Shown: positions 34,490-47,492, numbered from the stretch's first letter. The stretch is 64,000 nucleotides of DNA from Bacteroidales bacterium KA00344 (GCA_001552765.1 KQ959482.1:73314-137313); one strand, 5' to 3'. The notes: a model not told the origin generated them from the sequence alone. Numbers and translations: made by a program.

Positions 34490-35476
34490 TCAATCTAAAG
34501 ACTGACTTGTAATGGTGATAGTCTTATTACGCAACGTAGATTTTACATGATAAGATTGTTCAAGAATCCTTAGATTTTCATTCAAATCATTAGATAACAT
34601 AGTACCCGTGAACACATCTGCCATGTCGGGCGTGGTCTTGAATACAAATTTTACACCATAGTTTTTCTCAATGGTTGAAATAACCTTGCTCAGCGGGGCA
34701 TTCCTGAATACAATCTCATTGCGTTGCCATGCCGTGACTTCTTGTATTTCATCTTCAGCATTGTAGACGGAGATATGCCCTGTAGACTTGTCAAGGACAG
34801 CAATTTGTTTTGGTGCGATGAGTTTGCTCTGGTGAGACACTGTTGATGCCAAATCAACCTTTCCGGATAGCAGGGCCAATTTGGCTTTGTCGTCATCTTT
34901 TCGTGCTGACAGATTGAAGGTTGTTCCCAATACCTTCACACTCAGTCCTTGGCTTTTTACCACAAAAGGCCGATGTGCATCCTTGGCTACCTGAAAAGAT
35001 GCTTCGCCTTCAAAGGCTATTTCCCGACGACGGCCTTGAAAGTGATCCGTATTGTATGACAACACGGTATTTTCGTTCAGCAAAATACATGTTCCGTCAG
35101 GTAATACGATGTTTGCCTTCTCGCCTTTATGTGTACTGAACGTGGTTGTCTTACCCATTAAAGATGCATTTTCGTCATAAAGTTGGTAGGCAACGAATAG
35201 TAAAATGGGAAACATGATTACCGCAGCTATCTGTGTCCACTTCCACACAATGTTCCATGGACTTTTCCTTGCCGGGTTTATTTGTGCTTCAATCCGTTGC
35301 CATATATTTTCGGTCTCTGCATGATAGCGGTCTGTTTCATCATCTATATCATTCCACTCTTTTCGCATAGAAGATTCCAAGACTTCGTCTGTGGCAGTGT
35401 TAATCTCCTCGCGCAGTTTGGAAAGTTCATCTGTTGTTATCCTTTGTGACCGATATTTATCTTGAAGTAGAGTCAT
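34490..35476 (-). CDS. FecR-family anti-sigma factor (PUL 2)
   Basis: 328 residues. The cytoplasmic N-terminal region (about 1-80) should hold the ECF sigma factor. One membrane helix follows (IAAVIMFPILLFVAYQLY, 83-100). The periplasmic FecR domain has KANIVLPDGTCILLNENTVLSY and EIAFEGEASFQVAKDAHRPFVV. The C-terminal STN-like DUF4974 domain reads APLSKVISTIEKNYGVKFVF. It receives the signal from the STN domain of the SusC-type receptor at 36461 and releases the sigma factor encoded just upstream (26-base gap). The trio makes a standard trans-envelope relay. Confidence 0.93.
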   Translation of the reverse strand: MTLLQDKYRSQRITTDELSKLREEINTATDEVLESSMRKEWNDIDDETDRYHAETENIWQRIEAQINPARKSPWNIVWKWTQIAAVIMFPILLFVAYQLYDENASLMGKTTTFSTHKGEKANIVLPDGTCILLNENTVLSYNTDHFQGRRREIAFEGEASFQVAKDAHRPFVVKSQGLSVKVLGTTFNLSARKDDDKAKLALLSGKVDLASTVSHQSKLIAPKQIAVLDKSTGHISVYNAEDEIQEVTAWQRNEIVFRNAPLSKVISTIEKNYGVKFVFKTTPDMADVFTGTMLSNDLNENLRILEQSYHVKSTLRNKTITITSQSLD

Positions 35477-35502
35477 TGTATGTATTTTTTTTATTTATAA
35501 TA

Positions 35503-36099
35503 TTAAACAATTGAAAAGTGAAAAAGTACTTTAATGAATGAGAAATATATAAATATGATGTATAATTGCCTGAGCGTACGACGCAGTGTTTTGGTGGCAA
35601 GTGACAGCTGATTCTTTACAGTTTGCTCCTTTAGGTCAAGTGTTTGTGCGATTTCCTTGATCCGCATCATTTCTATTCTCGACATTCTTATCACCTTGCG
35701 TTGTGTTTCAGGGAGGCTGTCTATGGCTTTATTCACGGCCTTTTGGAACTCATCATATTCCAAATGATTGAAACTGCGGTCTTCGAATTGTCCTAAATAG
35801 TCTATGTAGTCCTCAAAAACGGGCGCATTGACTGTTTTGCGATAAGCATTGATGATATAATGGCGGGTACGGGTAAAAAGAATCGACTTCAGCGTGGTGT
35901 CTTGTCGTATGGATTGCCTATTTCGCCACAGCCACACAAAAGTATCTTCAACCAGCTCTTCAGATGTTTCTCGCGAATGGGTATATTGCATGCAGAAGGA
36001 AAAAAGATGACCTGCGTAGTGATCATACAACTGGCGAAAAGCGAGTTGTGAATTTCCTTTAAGCAAGGTAATGAGTAAAGGTTCGTCAAATACATTCAT
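35503..36099 (-). CDS. ECF-type RNA polymerase sigma factor (PUL 2)
   Basis: 198 residues. Region 2 reads LAFRQLYDHYAGHLFSFCMQ then ETSEELVEDTFVWLWRNR. Region 4 reads AIDSLPETQRKVIRMSRIEM then RIKEIAQTLDLKEQTVKNQL. The last 20 residues (IIFIYFSFIKVLFHFS) are strongly hydrophobic, a tail seen in several Bacteroidota PUL sigma factors that may hold it at the membrane. It is divergent from the SusC-type gene it should activate. A TAACTTTG box for its own transcription is at 36236-36243. Confidence 0.92.
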   Translation of the reverse strand: MNVFDEPLLITLLKGNSQLAFRQLYDHYAGHLFSFCMQYTHSRETSEELVEDTFVWLWRNRQSIRQDTTLKSILFTRTRHYIINAYRKTVNAPVFEDYIDYLGQFEDRSFNHLEYDEFQKAVNKAIDSLPETQRKVIRMSRIEMMRIKEIAQTLDLKEQTVKNQLSLATKTLRRTLRQLYIIFIYFSFIKVLFHFSIV

Positions 36100-36235
36100 A
36101 TTCCTATAAGGTTAAACGTAAGTGTAAAGTATGTGTTATAGCAATGGTACGATAGTAATTTAACAGAGATAGATAACTTATGTGCCTACATCCATATACA
36201 GTTTACAGTATCGGTAGACTTACAAAACTTCGGTT

Positions 36236-36243
36236 GCAAAGTT
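36236..36243 (-). promoter_or_regulatory. -7 element for the ECF sigma/FecR operon
   Basis: TAACTTTG on the minus strand, about 137 bases from the sigma-factor start. The -33 element is weak. Confidence 0.4.
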
Positions 36244-36383
36244 ATGAATAAATCTTTGTATAAATGATTTCAGACATTGAAAAGATGAAAATAGCTGATA
36301 TGATTATCCGCGACGAATAATCTGCGAGCACCACTCACTGCTGCAAATAAGATTTTCGTAAAGATTAGTAATTTTTTAGGTAC

Positions 36384-36422
36384 TTATTCAAAATAAGCGT
36401 GTCTATAGTTGTATAGAACTAT
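36384..36422 (+). promoter_or_regulatory. Short inverted repeats in the PUL 2 SusC control region
   Basis: Two palindromes lie 39-77 bases before the SusC start: TTATTCAAAATAA (36384-36396) and ATAGTTGTATAGAACTAT (36405-36422, 6-bp arms, 6-base loop). No TAnnTTTG box occurs on the plus strand here, consistent with a promoter read by the ECF sigma factor. The 361-base gap 36100-36460 holds nothing else. Confidence 0.3.
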
Positions 36423-36460
36423 TAATCAAGAACCAAAAGTATAACCTAAACATTGTTCGT

Positions 36461-39400
36461 ATGAAAAAACATGTATTTTTAAGGTGCCAACTTATTGTTT
36501 TATTTGTGTGCCTGTTTGCCCTTTGTGCTCACGCCCAAGGCCAAACGGTTACTGTAAATCTGAAGAAAGCTTCGCTTCATCAGGTTTTCAAGGCCATAGA
36601 AAAACAGACTTCCTATCGTTTTTCTTATCGTAATGAGGTAATAGACCATCGTGCCGACATCAACATTCACCACACAAACGTTCCTGTGAGCCGCGTGCTT
36701 GATGATGCATTCAAGGGTCGTAACCTTACATACTCTATCGTTTCCCCACAATCAATTGTAGTTACTGACCGCAGCGAAAAAGCCCAAGTAAAGCAGCGCG
36801 AGACGACCACCGGAAAGATAACCGGCGTTGTTAGAGATGAGTCGGGCGAGCCTATCATCGGTGCTACGGTAAAAGTGAAAGGCTCTTCGATGGGCGTTGT
36901 TACTGACTTGGATGGGAAGTTCGAAATAAACTCGGAGGTAGGAGCACCGCTCGTGATTACATACGTGGGTTTTGCAGACCATGAGCTTGCCGCAAATCAC
37001 AATATGGAAGTGGTCATGGCAGAAAATACTGAGGCTTTGGACGAGGTAGTCGTAGTGGGTTACGGCACCATGCGAAAGGCTGATATGACCGGTGCCATTT
37101 CATCTGTGAATACATCGGAACTTGGTAAGCGTACAACCACTAATCCTGCAGAGGCATTGCAGGGCAAGGTGGCAGGCGTGAACATTATGAAGAGTGGTGG
37201 CAACGCCGGAGCGGGTATGCAAGTGAAGATACGCGGAGTGAAAACTTTTGGCGACAATACACCGCTCTATATCATCGATGGTTTTCCCGGAGACATTGAG
37301 AATGTCAATCCACAAGACATAGAGACGCTACAGGTCTTGAAAGACGGTGCAGCCGCTGCCATATATGGATCGGTAGCTGCTAATGGCGTGATACTTATCA
37401 CAACGAAGAACGGCAAGCGAGGTGACTTGAAGATAGATTTGCACAGCTATCTGAGCTTTACAGACATTGCCAAGAAATTAGAAATGCTCAATGCCTCTGA
37501 ATACAAACAGGTGCACCGGGCCATGTATGAGAACTACAACGCACAGAATGCAGACCAGCCCATAACCTTGCCTGCCTATATAAGCAAGGAAACCGGTGTG
37601 GATACTGATTGGCAAGATGCCGTGCAGCGCGGTGGATTATCCCAAAACTACATGATAAGCATGCGTGGAGGCTCGGAAAAGGCCCTCTATTCGTTATCCT
37701 ACAACCATGCATACGATAAGGGAATATTCATTGGCAACGATTTCAGGCAGGACAATGTGCGCATGAAGTTGAACATGAAGAAGGCGTTTATGACCTTTGA
37801 TGCCAACATCAACTTTAAGTACACAGACAGTCACCAGCCTCAGTATTCGTTGAAGGAGATGTACATGATCTCTCCATTGGTTCCTATCTATAACGAAAAT
37901 GAGAAATACGGCTATGGCTTGACTAATTTTGATGGTCTTCCCAACAATCGAAACATCATGGCTGACCATCATTACCAGAAGGCAGGTACCCGTTCATATC
38001 ATACGGATGCCAACATTGCCGTGACATTCGACATCACCAAATGGCTGACTTTTAAAACCAGTTACTCTTATCGTGGGGAGCATGTACGTTCAGCTTATCA
38101 TGCGCCTGATTACATAGCCGACATCAAATCGAAAAACCAATATGCCCAAAACTCCGAAGGGAGTAATTATTGGGAGGAGCAAGTTTGGGATAACGTGCTC
38201 AACATGGATCGCCAGTTTGGCAAGCATAAGATAGGGGCGATGATCGGAACATCGCTAACCTCGCGAAAATATACATGGAATAAGGTCGCAGTGGAAGGAA
38301 AGAACATAATATACAAGGTGGAAAACGGACAGCTTGTGCAGAGTGTGGAGCCTGCCGGATTCCTTTCTACGGCATTCGAGACCATTAAGGCCGGTAAGGG
38401 TGGTACATATAGTGGAGACGGCTCTAAATGGAAATACAATCGTGCTTCGTTCTTCGGACGGTTGAACTACAATTTCGATGATCGCTATCTCGTGCAGTTC
38501 ACTATGCGCCGTGACGGTTCGTCCAAGTTTGGCAGTGGCAGCCGATGGGGCACGTTCCCATCTTTAGCATTAGGTTGGCGTATCACTGAGGAAAAGTTTT
38601 TCCCGAAGAATACGTTTGTGAACAACCTCAAGCTACGCACCAGTTGGGGTAAACTTGGTAATGAGAACGCCTTGGGATATTACAGTTTCCTTGCCCTCAT
38701 CAATACGAATAACAGCATGTATCAAGGCTATGTTCGCGGAACCGGCAGCACTGCATGGCCCGGTAGCATAGCTGCCGGACTCGAAAATAGAGACCTGAAG
38801 TGGGAAACTACCGAAACAAAAAACATCGGTATAGATTTCGGACTGTTCAACAACAACCTTTCAGGTAATATCAACTATTACATCAATGAGACCACAGACT
38901 TACTCATTACTAAGGAACTGGCACCAAGCACAGGTTTGGACAGTCCTGTGCTCAACGTAGGCAGGATGCGCAATACGGGTGTGGAATTAGAGCTGAATTG
39001 GAACCATAGTGTAGGCAAACTGTTGTACAGTGTTGGATTCAACCTAAGTACCGTAAACAATAAAGTAATAGAGTTAGCCGACAAATCGCAAGTACTCTAT
39101 GGTGAGGGGTTGAAATACGGATCTGAACACTTCCCCACACAGACACGTGTAGGAAAACCCATAGGTGCGTTCTACCTGTATCAGGCAGATGGTATATTCC
39201 AAAATGCAGACGAGGTGGCCAAACACGTTAGTGCCAATGGAACTCTTATCCAGCCCAACGCTCAGCCCGGTGATATTCGTTTCAAGGATTTAAACGGAGA
39301 TGGAGTGCTTGATGAGAATGATAAGGAATACTCGGGAAGTGGTATTCCCAAGGTGGAGGCCAACCTCAATTTCAATGCCTCATATCAGGGCATAGACCTG

Positions 39401-39841
39401 TCTTTTGTGCTTGGAAGCGGTTGGGGTCATAAGATTTATAACGGAAATAAATACTTCTATGAGGCCATGAATTCCGGGTCGAACATGCTTCGCTCCACTT
39501 TGCAGGCCTGGACACCCAACAATACCAACACAAGCGTGCCAAGAGCCGTGTATCAAGATCCTAACGGCAATAGTAAGGAGTCTACCCGATTCTTGGAGAA
39601 AGGCGACTTTGTCCGCCTGCGCCAAATACAGTTGGGCTACACATTCCCTACAGTTTTGACCAATAAGATCTATCTTGAAAGAGTTCGTCTTTATGTCAGT
39701 GCGGAAAATCTGTTCACTATTACAGGTTATGACGGCGTCGATCCGGAGTTCTCTCGTAACAGCGTTCTTAACGCGGGTATAGACAAACTCATCTATCCTT
39801 TCACTCGTTCGTTCACCATCGGCGCACAAGTATCTTTCTGA
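36461..39841 (+). CDS. SusC-like TonB-dependent transducer with STN domain (PUL 2)
   Basis: 1126 residues. Signal peptide to about residue 26, then a secretin/STN signalling domain (VTVNLKKASLHQVFKAIEKQ, residues about 28-105). A carboxypeptidase-D-like domain follows (GVVRDESGEPIIGATVKVKG), then plug (VGYGTMRKADMTGAISSV, AAAIYGSVAANGVILITT) and barrel ending in FTIGAQVSF. The STN domain identifies it as the outer-membrane sensor that acts on the FecR protein at 34490; it also imports the glycan. It starts an operon that appears to run through the GH63-type gene at 47365. Confidence 0.94.
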   Translation: MKKHVFLRCQLIVLFVCLFALCAHAQGQTVTVNLKKASLHQVFKAIEKQTSYRFSYRNEVIDHRADINIHHTNVPVSRVLDDAFKGRNLTYSIVSPQSIVVTDRSEKAQVKQRETTTGKITGVVRDESGEPIIGATVKVKGSSMGVVTDLDGKFEINSEVGAPLVITYVGFADHELAANHNMEVVMAENTEALDEVVVVGYGTMRKADMTGAISSVNTSELGKRTTTNPAEALQGKVAGVNIMKSGGNAGAGMQVKIRGVKTFGDNTPLYIIDGFPGDIENVNPQDIETLQVLKDGAAAAIYGSVAANGVILITTKNGKRGDLKIDLHSYLSFTDIAKKLEMLNASEYKQVHRAMYENYNAQNADQPITLPAYISKETGVDTDWQDAVQRGGLSQNYMISMRGGSEKALYSLSYNHAYDKGIFIGNDFRQDNVRMKLNMKKAFMTFDANINFKYTDSHQPQYSLKEMYMISPLVPIYNENEKYGYGLTNFDGLPNNRNIMADHHYQKAGTRSYHTDANIAVTFDITKWLTFKTSYSYRGEHVRSAYHAPDYIADIKSKNQYAQNSEGSNYWEEQVWDNVLNMDRQFGKHKIGAMIGTSLTSRKYTWNKVAVEGKNIIYKVENGQLVQSVEPAGFLSTAFETIKAGKGGTYSGDGSKWKYNRASFFGRLNYNFDDRYLVQFTMRRDGSSKFGSGSRWGTFPSLALGWRITEEKFFPKNTFVNNLKLRTSWGKLGNENALGYYSFLALINTNNSMYQGYVRGTGSTAWPGSIAAGLENRDLKWETTETKNIGIDFGLFNNNLSGNINYYINETTDLLITKELAPSTGLDSPVLNVGRMRNTGVELELNWNHSVGKLLYSVGFNLSTVNNKVIELADKSQVLYGEGLKYGSEHFPTQTRVGKPIGAFYLYQADGIFQNADEVAKHVSANGTLIQPNAQPGDIRFKDLNGDGVLDENDKEYSGSGIPKVEANLNFNASYQGIDLSFVLGSGWGHKIYNGNKYFYEAMNSGSNMLRSTLQAWTPNNTNTSVPRAVYQDPNGNSKESTRFLEKGDFVRLRQIQLGYTFPTVLTNKIYLERVRLYVSAENLFTITGYDGVDPEFSRNSVLNAGIDKLIYPFTRSFTIGAQVSF

Positions 39842-39886
39842 TTAAAAGCGAAAAAGACTTCATCATTAACAAGAAAAGAAACTATT

Positions 39887-41422
39887 ATGAAAAAAATAAT
39901 ATATATGATAGCCGTTTCGGCATCTTTGAGCTTTACGGCCTGTGAGGATTATTTGACCGTAGACTCGCCCGACGACCTCACGTCACAGTCATTTTGGAGA
40001 GATAAGACCGATATAGAGTCGGCACTTTCTGCGGCCTACTCGCAGCTATATTTCATGGATTACAGCAGTGATGAGTGGACCATGAGTGAGGTGATATGGC
40101 CTGTGGAAGCTTACAGGGAAGATGTGGTGAGTATGGGAAACGACGCCATGAACTACCAAAATTGGGTAGACTTGTACAATTATACGTATACCAATGGAAA
40201 CTCTCAGGTTTCCAATTATTGGCGTCACCTATATCGTGGAGCAAACTTTGCCAATCAGATATTAGCGAAGTCGGCTGATGTGCCATCAACAAATTTATCC
40301 GAATCTGACCGCAAAATACTCATGGCAGAAGCTCATTTTCTGCGAGGCTATTACCATATGCGTCTCCTGCTTAACTGGAAGGAGATTGTCATTCGCGATA
40401 AATACATCACATCGGGTGAACCGGCAGCATTAGACAAGCCATTGTCATCTCGTCCGGAATGTTGGGATTTCATTGTTGACGATCTGAAGGCAGCAACGGA
40501 TTTGCCCGAAAGCTACGCTCCCGGAGATGTAGGTAGAGCTACTCGTGGTGCGGCTTACGCTTATCTTGGGTGGGCCTATCTCACGCGGGCTGCAGAGGAA
40601 AGCAGTGGCAAGGACGAATACTTGAAAAAAGCTGTCGATGCCTTTGACAAGGTGAAGGGTTACGAGTTGGTACCCAACTTTGAAAGTATGTTCAATGGTC
40701 AGAATAAGAACTCTAAGGAGTCTATTTTCGAAATGCAGTTTACACTCAACGATGCAAATGGTGCCAACTATCGCACACAGATGCATCGCTGGATAGGATG
40801 TAGCGAACTGCGTGGGTGGGACGAAATTCTTCCTTCAAAATTTCTCATGAATGAGTTTATGAAAGAGGGTAAAAAGGCTACTGATGGAGAATATGACAGC
40901 CGTTTGTATGCAACTGTATTCTATCAGTGTGATTATTGGAACTCGCCGGAGGGTAGGGTCTATGGCAAAACATACGACGAATGGTTCAGAGATGACAAAG
41001 GTGCCTATAATCGGCCTGCATTCAGAAAATTCATGCCCGCCACGTTGGAGAAACTCAACATGGACGAGACTGCCATTAACATTCCACTCATGCGTTATGC
41101 TAATGTTTTGCTCATGAAGGCAGAGGCTCTAAACCAAATAGGACAGACAGCTCAGGCTATCGAACTTATCAACAAGGTGAGAAGTGTGCATGGTAATATG
41201 CCGAAGATGGAAGGCAGTAGTAAGACGGAGGTGCAGAACCAGATAGAACACGAGCGAATATTAGAGTTCCCCTTAGAAAATATGCGTTTTTACGATTTGC
41301 GCCGTTGGGGTAAGTTGGGAGTGGCAATGAAGGCTTCCGGACGTAAGAACTTTAAGGATTCTGTTCACGACTTCTATCCCATTCCACAGACAGAGCACAA
41401 TGCCAATGGGCTTATCAAATAA
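39887..41422 (+). CDS. SusD-like outer-membrane glycan-binding lipoprotein (PUL 2)
   Basis: 511 residues. Lipoprotein signal KKIIYMIAVSASLSFTAC. RagB/SusD helices appear in LMAEAHFLRGYYHMRLLLNW, AAYAYLGWAYLTRAAEE, LMRYANVLLMKAEALNQIGQ and the C-terminal ERILEFPLENMRFYDLRRWG plus FYPIPQTEHNANGLIK. It partners the upstream SusC barrel (45-base gap). The downstream exporter gene starts only 14 bases after its stop, so the exporter is part of the same transcript. Confidence 0.93.
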   Translation: MKKIIYMIAVSASLSFTACEDYLTVDSPDDLTSQSFWRDKTDIESALSAAYSQLYFMDYSSDEWTMSEVIWPVEAYREDVVSMGNDAMNYQNWVDLYNYTYTNGNSQVSNYWRHLYRGANFANQILAKSADVPSTNLSESDRKILMAEAHFLRGYYHMRLLLNWKEIVIRDKYITSGEPAALDKPLSSRPECWDFIVDDLKAATDLPESYAPGDVGRATRGAAYAYLGWAYLTRAAEESSGKDEYLKKAVDAFDKVKGYELVPNFESMFNGQNKNSKESIFEMQFTLNDANGANYRTQMHRWIGCSELRGWDEILPSKFLMNEFMKEGKKATDGEYDSRLYATVFYQCDYWNSPEGRVYGKTYDEWFRDDKGAYNRPAFRKFMPATLEKLNMDETAINIPLMRYANVLLMKAEALNQIGQTAQAIELINKVRSVHGNMPKMEGSSKTEVQNQIEHERILEFPLENMRFYDLRRWGKLGVAMKASGRKNFKDSVHDFYPIPQTEHNANGLIK

Positions 41423-41436
41423 TAATTGAGATATCA

Positions 41437-41718
41437 ATGCTTAAAATCGTCATTATCATGCTGAGCGGAATACTGGTTGGAAGAGTCCTGCATAGGCATC
41501 GACTAAGTGTCATTCCGCGAGTCATCACAGTTTTGATATGGTTGCTGTTGTTCCTGTTGGGAATAGAGGTTGGCAGCAACGAACGCATTATCAATGGGAT
41601 GATAGAGATCGGAGGAGAGGCCTTGCTGCTTACGTGTGGAGGCATGATGGGCAGTGTTCTGCTCGCATGGATGTTATGGCGATTCATCAATAGGAAAGGG
41701 CAGAGACATGAAAGGTAG
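41437..41718 (+). CDS. LysO-type lysine exporter, N-terminal half
   Basis: 93 residues with three hydrophobic segments (VIIMLSGILVGRVL, PRVITVLIWLLLFLLGIEVG, ALLLTCGGMMGSVLLAWMLW). This matches the N-terminal part of LysO/YbjE (DUF340), an inner-membrane protein that exports L-lysine and the toxic analogue thialysine. The LLLFLLGIEVGSN stretch is characteristic. It overlaps the next gene by 11 bases in another frame; together they give about 293 residues, the size of one full LysO. Split two-gene versions occur elsewhere, so this need not be a frameshift. Its place inside a PUL operon is unusual. Confidence 0.75.
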   Translation: MLKIVIIMLSGILVGRVLHRHRLSVIPRVITVLIWLLLFLLGIEVGSNERIINGMIEIGGEALLLTCGGMMGSVLLAWMLWRFINRKGQRHER

Positions 41719-42310
41719 TATCATTATAGTTTCGTTCTTTGCCATAGGTATTGCGGTTGGTTTATTTCATTTGCTACCAACCGATATAAACAGTGGTGAA
41801 TGGAGTTACTATGCACTGTGTATGCTTATGTTTTGCGTGGGTATATCCATCGGAAACGACATAGAGACGCTAAGGAGTTTCAGGCAGGTCGGTGCTAAAT
41901 TTCTGTTGTTGCCCATTGCTACTATAGTTGGCACATTGGCGGGTTGTGCGGTAGTGGCATTGTTTCTGCCCAGCCGACAACTCACCAGTTGTCTTGCCAT
42001 TGGCTCCGGATTTGGTTACTATTCTCTGTCCAGCATTTTTATAACTGAGATGCGAGGGGTTGAGTTGGGTACCATTGCTCTATTGGCCAACATCATGCGG
42101 GAAATCATAACGCTGCTTGGCGCACCGATTTTGCGCAAATGGTTTGGCCCTTTGGCTCCGATTTCGGCCGGCGGTGCAACAACCATGGATACTACGCTGC
42201 CTATCATTACGCAAGTATCGGGCAAGCAGTTCACGGTAATCTCCATAGCTCATGGCTTCATCACAGATTTCACGGTGCCTTTTTTGGTCACTCTTTTTTG
42301 TTCCATCTAA
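41708..42310 (+). CDS. LysO-type lysine exporter, C-terminal half
   Basis: 200 residues from the ATG at 41708; an upstream in-frame ATG at 41654 lies well inside the preceding gene. There are five to six membrane helices with the family's conserved MFCVGISIGND, AIGSGFGYYSLSSIFITEM, NIMREIITLLGAPIL, SAGGATTMDTTLPII and SIAHGFITDFTVPFLVTLF. The charged TTMDTTLP segment lies in the region essential for transport in LysO. It should combine with the 93-residue half into one inner-membrane exporter for lysine or a lysine-like compound. The GH2 gene begins 12 bases later. Confidence 0.85.
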   Translation: MKGSIIIVSFFAIGIAVGLFHLLPTDINSGEWSYYALCMLMFCVGISIGNDIETLRSFRQVGAKFLLLPIATIVGTLAGCAVVALFLPSRQLTSCLAIGSGFGYYSLSSIFITEMRGVELGTIALLANIMREIITLLGAPILRKWFGPLAPISAGGATTMDTTLPIITQVSGKQFTVISIAHGFITDFTVPFLVTLFCSI

Positions 42311-42316
42311 CAATAG

Positions 42317-45442
<3,126 letters not shown>

Positions 45443-45451
45443 TATAAGAAA

Positions 45452-47365
45452 ATGATGATTACCAAACATAAAATCAAGACCGTATGCACGTTGGTGTTGC
45501 TGATTCTCAGCAGTAAAGTAACAATGTTGGCAAATGGTTATGAATGTAGCGATTTTGAGAATATTATCAATATCCGCCTCACACCCAATGGAAATGAGCG
45601 ACTTACAGGTTGTTTTTCCGATCAAGGGGCATGGATGGGATTTACAATCCCTGAAGCTAGCAAGCCTGTGGGAGGTTTCTGTGGTCCATTTAGTATCAAC
45701 AGCCGTAAGTGGATAGCAAAATCTGTGATAGCATTGAAGGATAGGCACGGTATATTCCGAGCCACCGGATCGAACTATACGCCGGGAAAAATAGCGATGA
45801 CACTGCAAGACGGTGATTCAAGGGTCGAGGAACAACTGATATTTGCAGACTCGCGCACTGCATTGCTTAACCTATGCACATACGGCATGGACACATTACG
45901 GCTGCAAGCTCTTGAGCCAGGCAAGGGTGTAAAAATGGTGGTTGAGGGTAGGCATGTGGTGATAAAAGGACTACCGGAAGAGACGATTATGCTCACCTTT
46001 CCTGCAGGTACCGAACTCTCCACCGACGGCACCAACTATATGGCTGTGATGACGGGCAATATTAAAGATGCCACTATTGCCATATCAATGTTATTGCCGG
46101 GCGACCGCATACCTGTGCAAAAGTTATTTGCTGAGCAGATGACCGTGCAATTTGAGCAAGCGGAAAGGGCAGGGCGTGAACGTTGGAATGGTTATATCAA
46201 CAAAATATTGAGACAAGATATGCCCGTCGAATACAATCGGGTGGCCGTAAAAGCCATTACCACACTTATTTCCAACTGGCGTGTGCAGCGTGGTGGATTG
46301 TTACACGATGGTATCGTACCAAGTCATGCTATTGGTTATTTTGTGGGTTGCTGGGCTTGGGATTGTTGGCGCTTTTCGGCGGCCATGGCTCACTTCTTTC
46401 CCTCATTAGCTAAAGATAACATTCGTGTGATGTTCGATTATCAACAGGCTGATGGTATGGTGATAGATTGTATATATACTGATCCCAAGGAAAATAATGC
46501 ACGTGACAGCAAACCACCGTTGGCCTGCTGGGCTGTGGATGAGATATGGAAGGCCACGGCAGATACGGCTTTTGTCAGGGAAATGTATCCCAAGTTATTG
46601 GCTTACTACAAATGGTGGTACAAAAAGAGGGATCATGACGGCAACGGTATCTGCGAATTTGGCTCTACAGATGGCACGTTGGAGGCCGCCGCATGGGAGA
46701 GCGGTATGGATAACGCAATACGCTTTGATGGCGCACGGATGTTGAAGAACGGTGAAAATGCGTGGAGCATAAATCAGGAAAGTGTAGACCTCAATGGATA
46801 TTTGGCATACGAATATACTATACTCAAGAAGTTTTCAAAGATACTGAATGAAAAGTTCGAAGAGCCGGATATGAGAAGTCGTATTGCTGATTATTTCTTT
46901 GATACAAAGTACGGCTACTTCTTTGACCGTCGGCTCACGGATGGAAGTTTTGTCAGAGAAGCGGGTTGTGAGGGATATTTGCCTTTTTGGACTAAAATAG
47001 CAACGCAGGAACAATGGAAAATGGCAAAAAAAATATTAGAAGACAAAACCAAGTTTTCTACTTATATTCCATTCCCAACCATTGCGGCCGACAATCCGAA
47101 ATATGATCCTAATGGCTATTGGAGAGGACCGATATGGCTGGACCAGACCTACTATGCCATTGAGGGATTCAGAAACTATGGTGAGCATGCCAAAGCAGAT
47201 ATGTACACCCGACAGGTTTTCGACCGTCTTGAGGGATTGATAACAGATGCTCCCATCTACGAAAACTATGACACATTTACCGGCAAGGGGTTGCAAGCCT
47301 CCCATTTCAGTTGGAGCGCGGCCCATTTGCTCATGCTCTATAGGTCGTACGGTGAGAAGAGATGA
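45452..47365 (+). CDS. GH63-type alpha-glucosidase (YgjK/MGH1-like), exported
   Basis: 637 residues with a signal peptide (VCTLVLLILSSKVTMLANG). An N-terminal beta-sandwich precedes an (alpha/alpha)6 barrel with GCWAWDCWRFSAAMAHFFP, YKWWYKKRDHDGNGICEFG, AAWESGMDNAIRFDGARM and the C-terminal NYDTFTGKGLQASHFSWSAA. By analogy with E. coli YgjK the acid would be Asp420 (SGMDN) and the base Glu604 (YENYD). GH63 inverting enzymes remove terminal alpha-glucose, classically Glc-alpha-1,2-Glc. It begins 9 bases after the GH2 stop and closes the PUL 2 operon. Related GH37 or GH65 folds are less likely. Confidence 0.8.
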   Translation: MMITKHKIKTVCTLVLLILSSKVTMLANGYECSDFENIINIRLTPNGNERLTGCFSDQGAWMGFTIPEASKPVGGFCGPFSINSRKWIAKSVIALKDRHGIFRATGSNYTPGKIAMTLQDGDSRVEEQLIFADSRTALLNLCTYGMDTLRLQALEPGKGVKMVVEGRHVVIKGLPEETIMLTFPAGTELSTDGTNYMAVMTGNIKDATIAISMLLPGDRIPVQKLFAEQMTVQFEQAERAGRERWNGYINKILRQDMPVEYNRVAVKAITTLISNWRVQRGGLLHDGIVPSHAIGYFVGCWAWDCWRFSAAMAHFFPSLAKDNIRVMFDYQQADGMVIDCIYTDPKENNARDSKPPLACWAVDEIWKATADTAFVREMYPKLLAYYKWWYKKRDHDGNGICEFGSTDGTLEAAAWESGMDNAIRFDGARMLKNGENAWSINQESVDLNGYLAYEYTILKKFSKILNEKFEEPDMRSRIADYFFDTKYGYFFDRRLTDGSFVREAGCEGYLPFWTKIATQEQWKMAKKILEDKTKFSTYIPFPTIAADNPKYDPNGYWRGPIWLDQTYYAIEGFRNYGEHAKADMYTRQVFDRLEGLITDAPIYENYDTFTGKGLQASHFSWSAAHLLMLYRSYGEKR

Positions 47366-47492
47366 CAACATGCTCCCAAATATAAAGCTACCCAAGGTAC
47401 ATCGTATTTGAGTTTATAAGAAATAGAAAAACTCTGACGATTCAAGTTATATAAAAGGTGAGAGGTAATTCGTATTTATTTTGTCGATTCCT

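Noticed and set aside
41437-42310. Single lysO gene broken by a sequencing frameshift
   Set aside because: The overlap has its own well-placed ATG and the size split recurs in the family as far as I recall. Kept as two genes, with the frameshift noted as a possibility.
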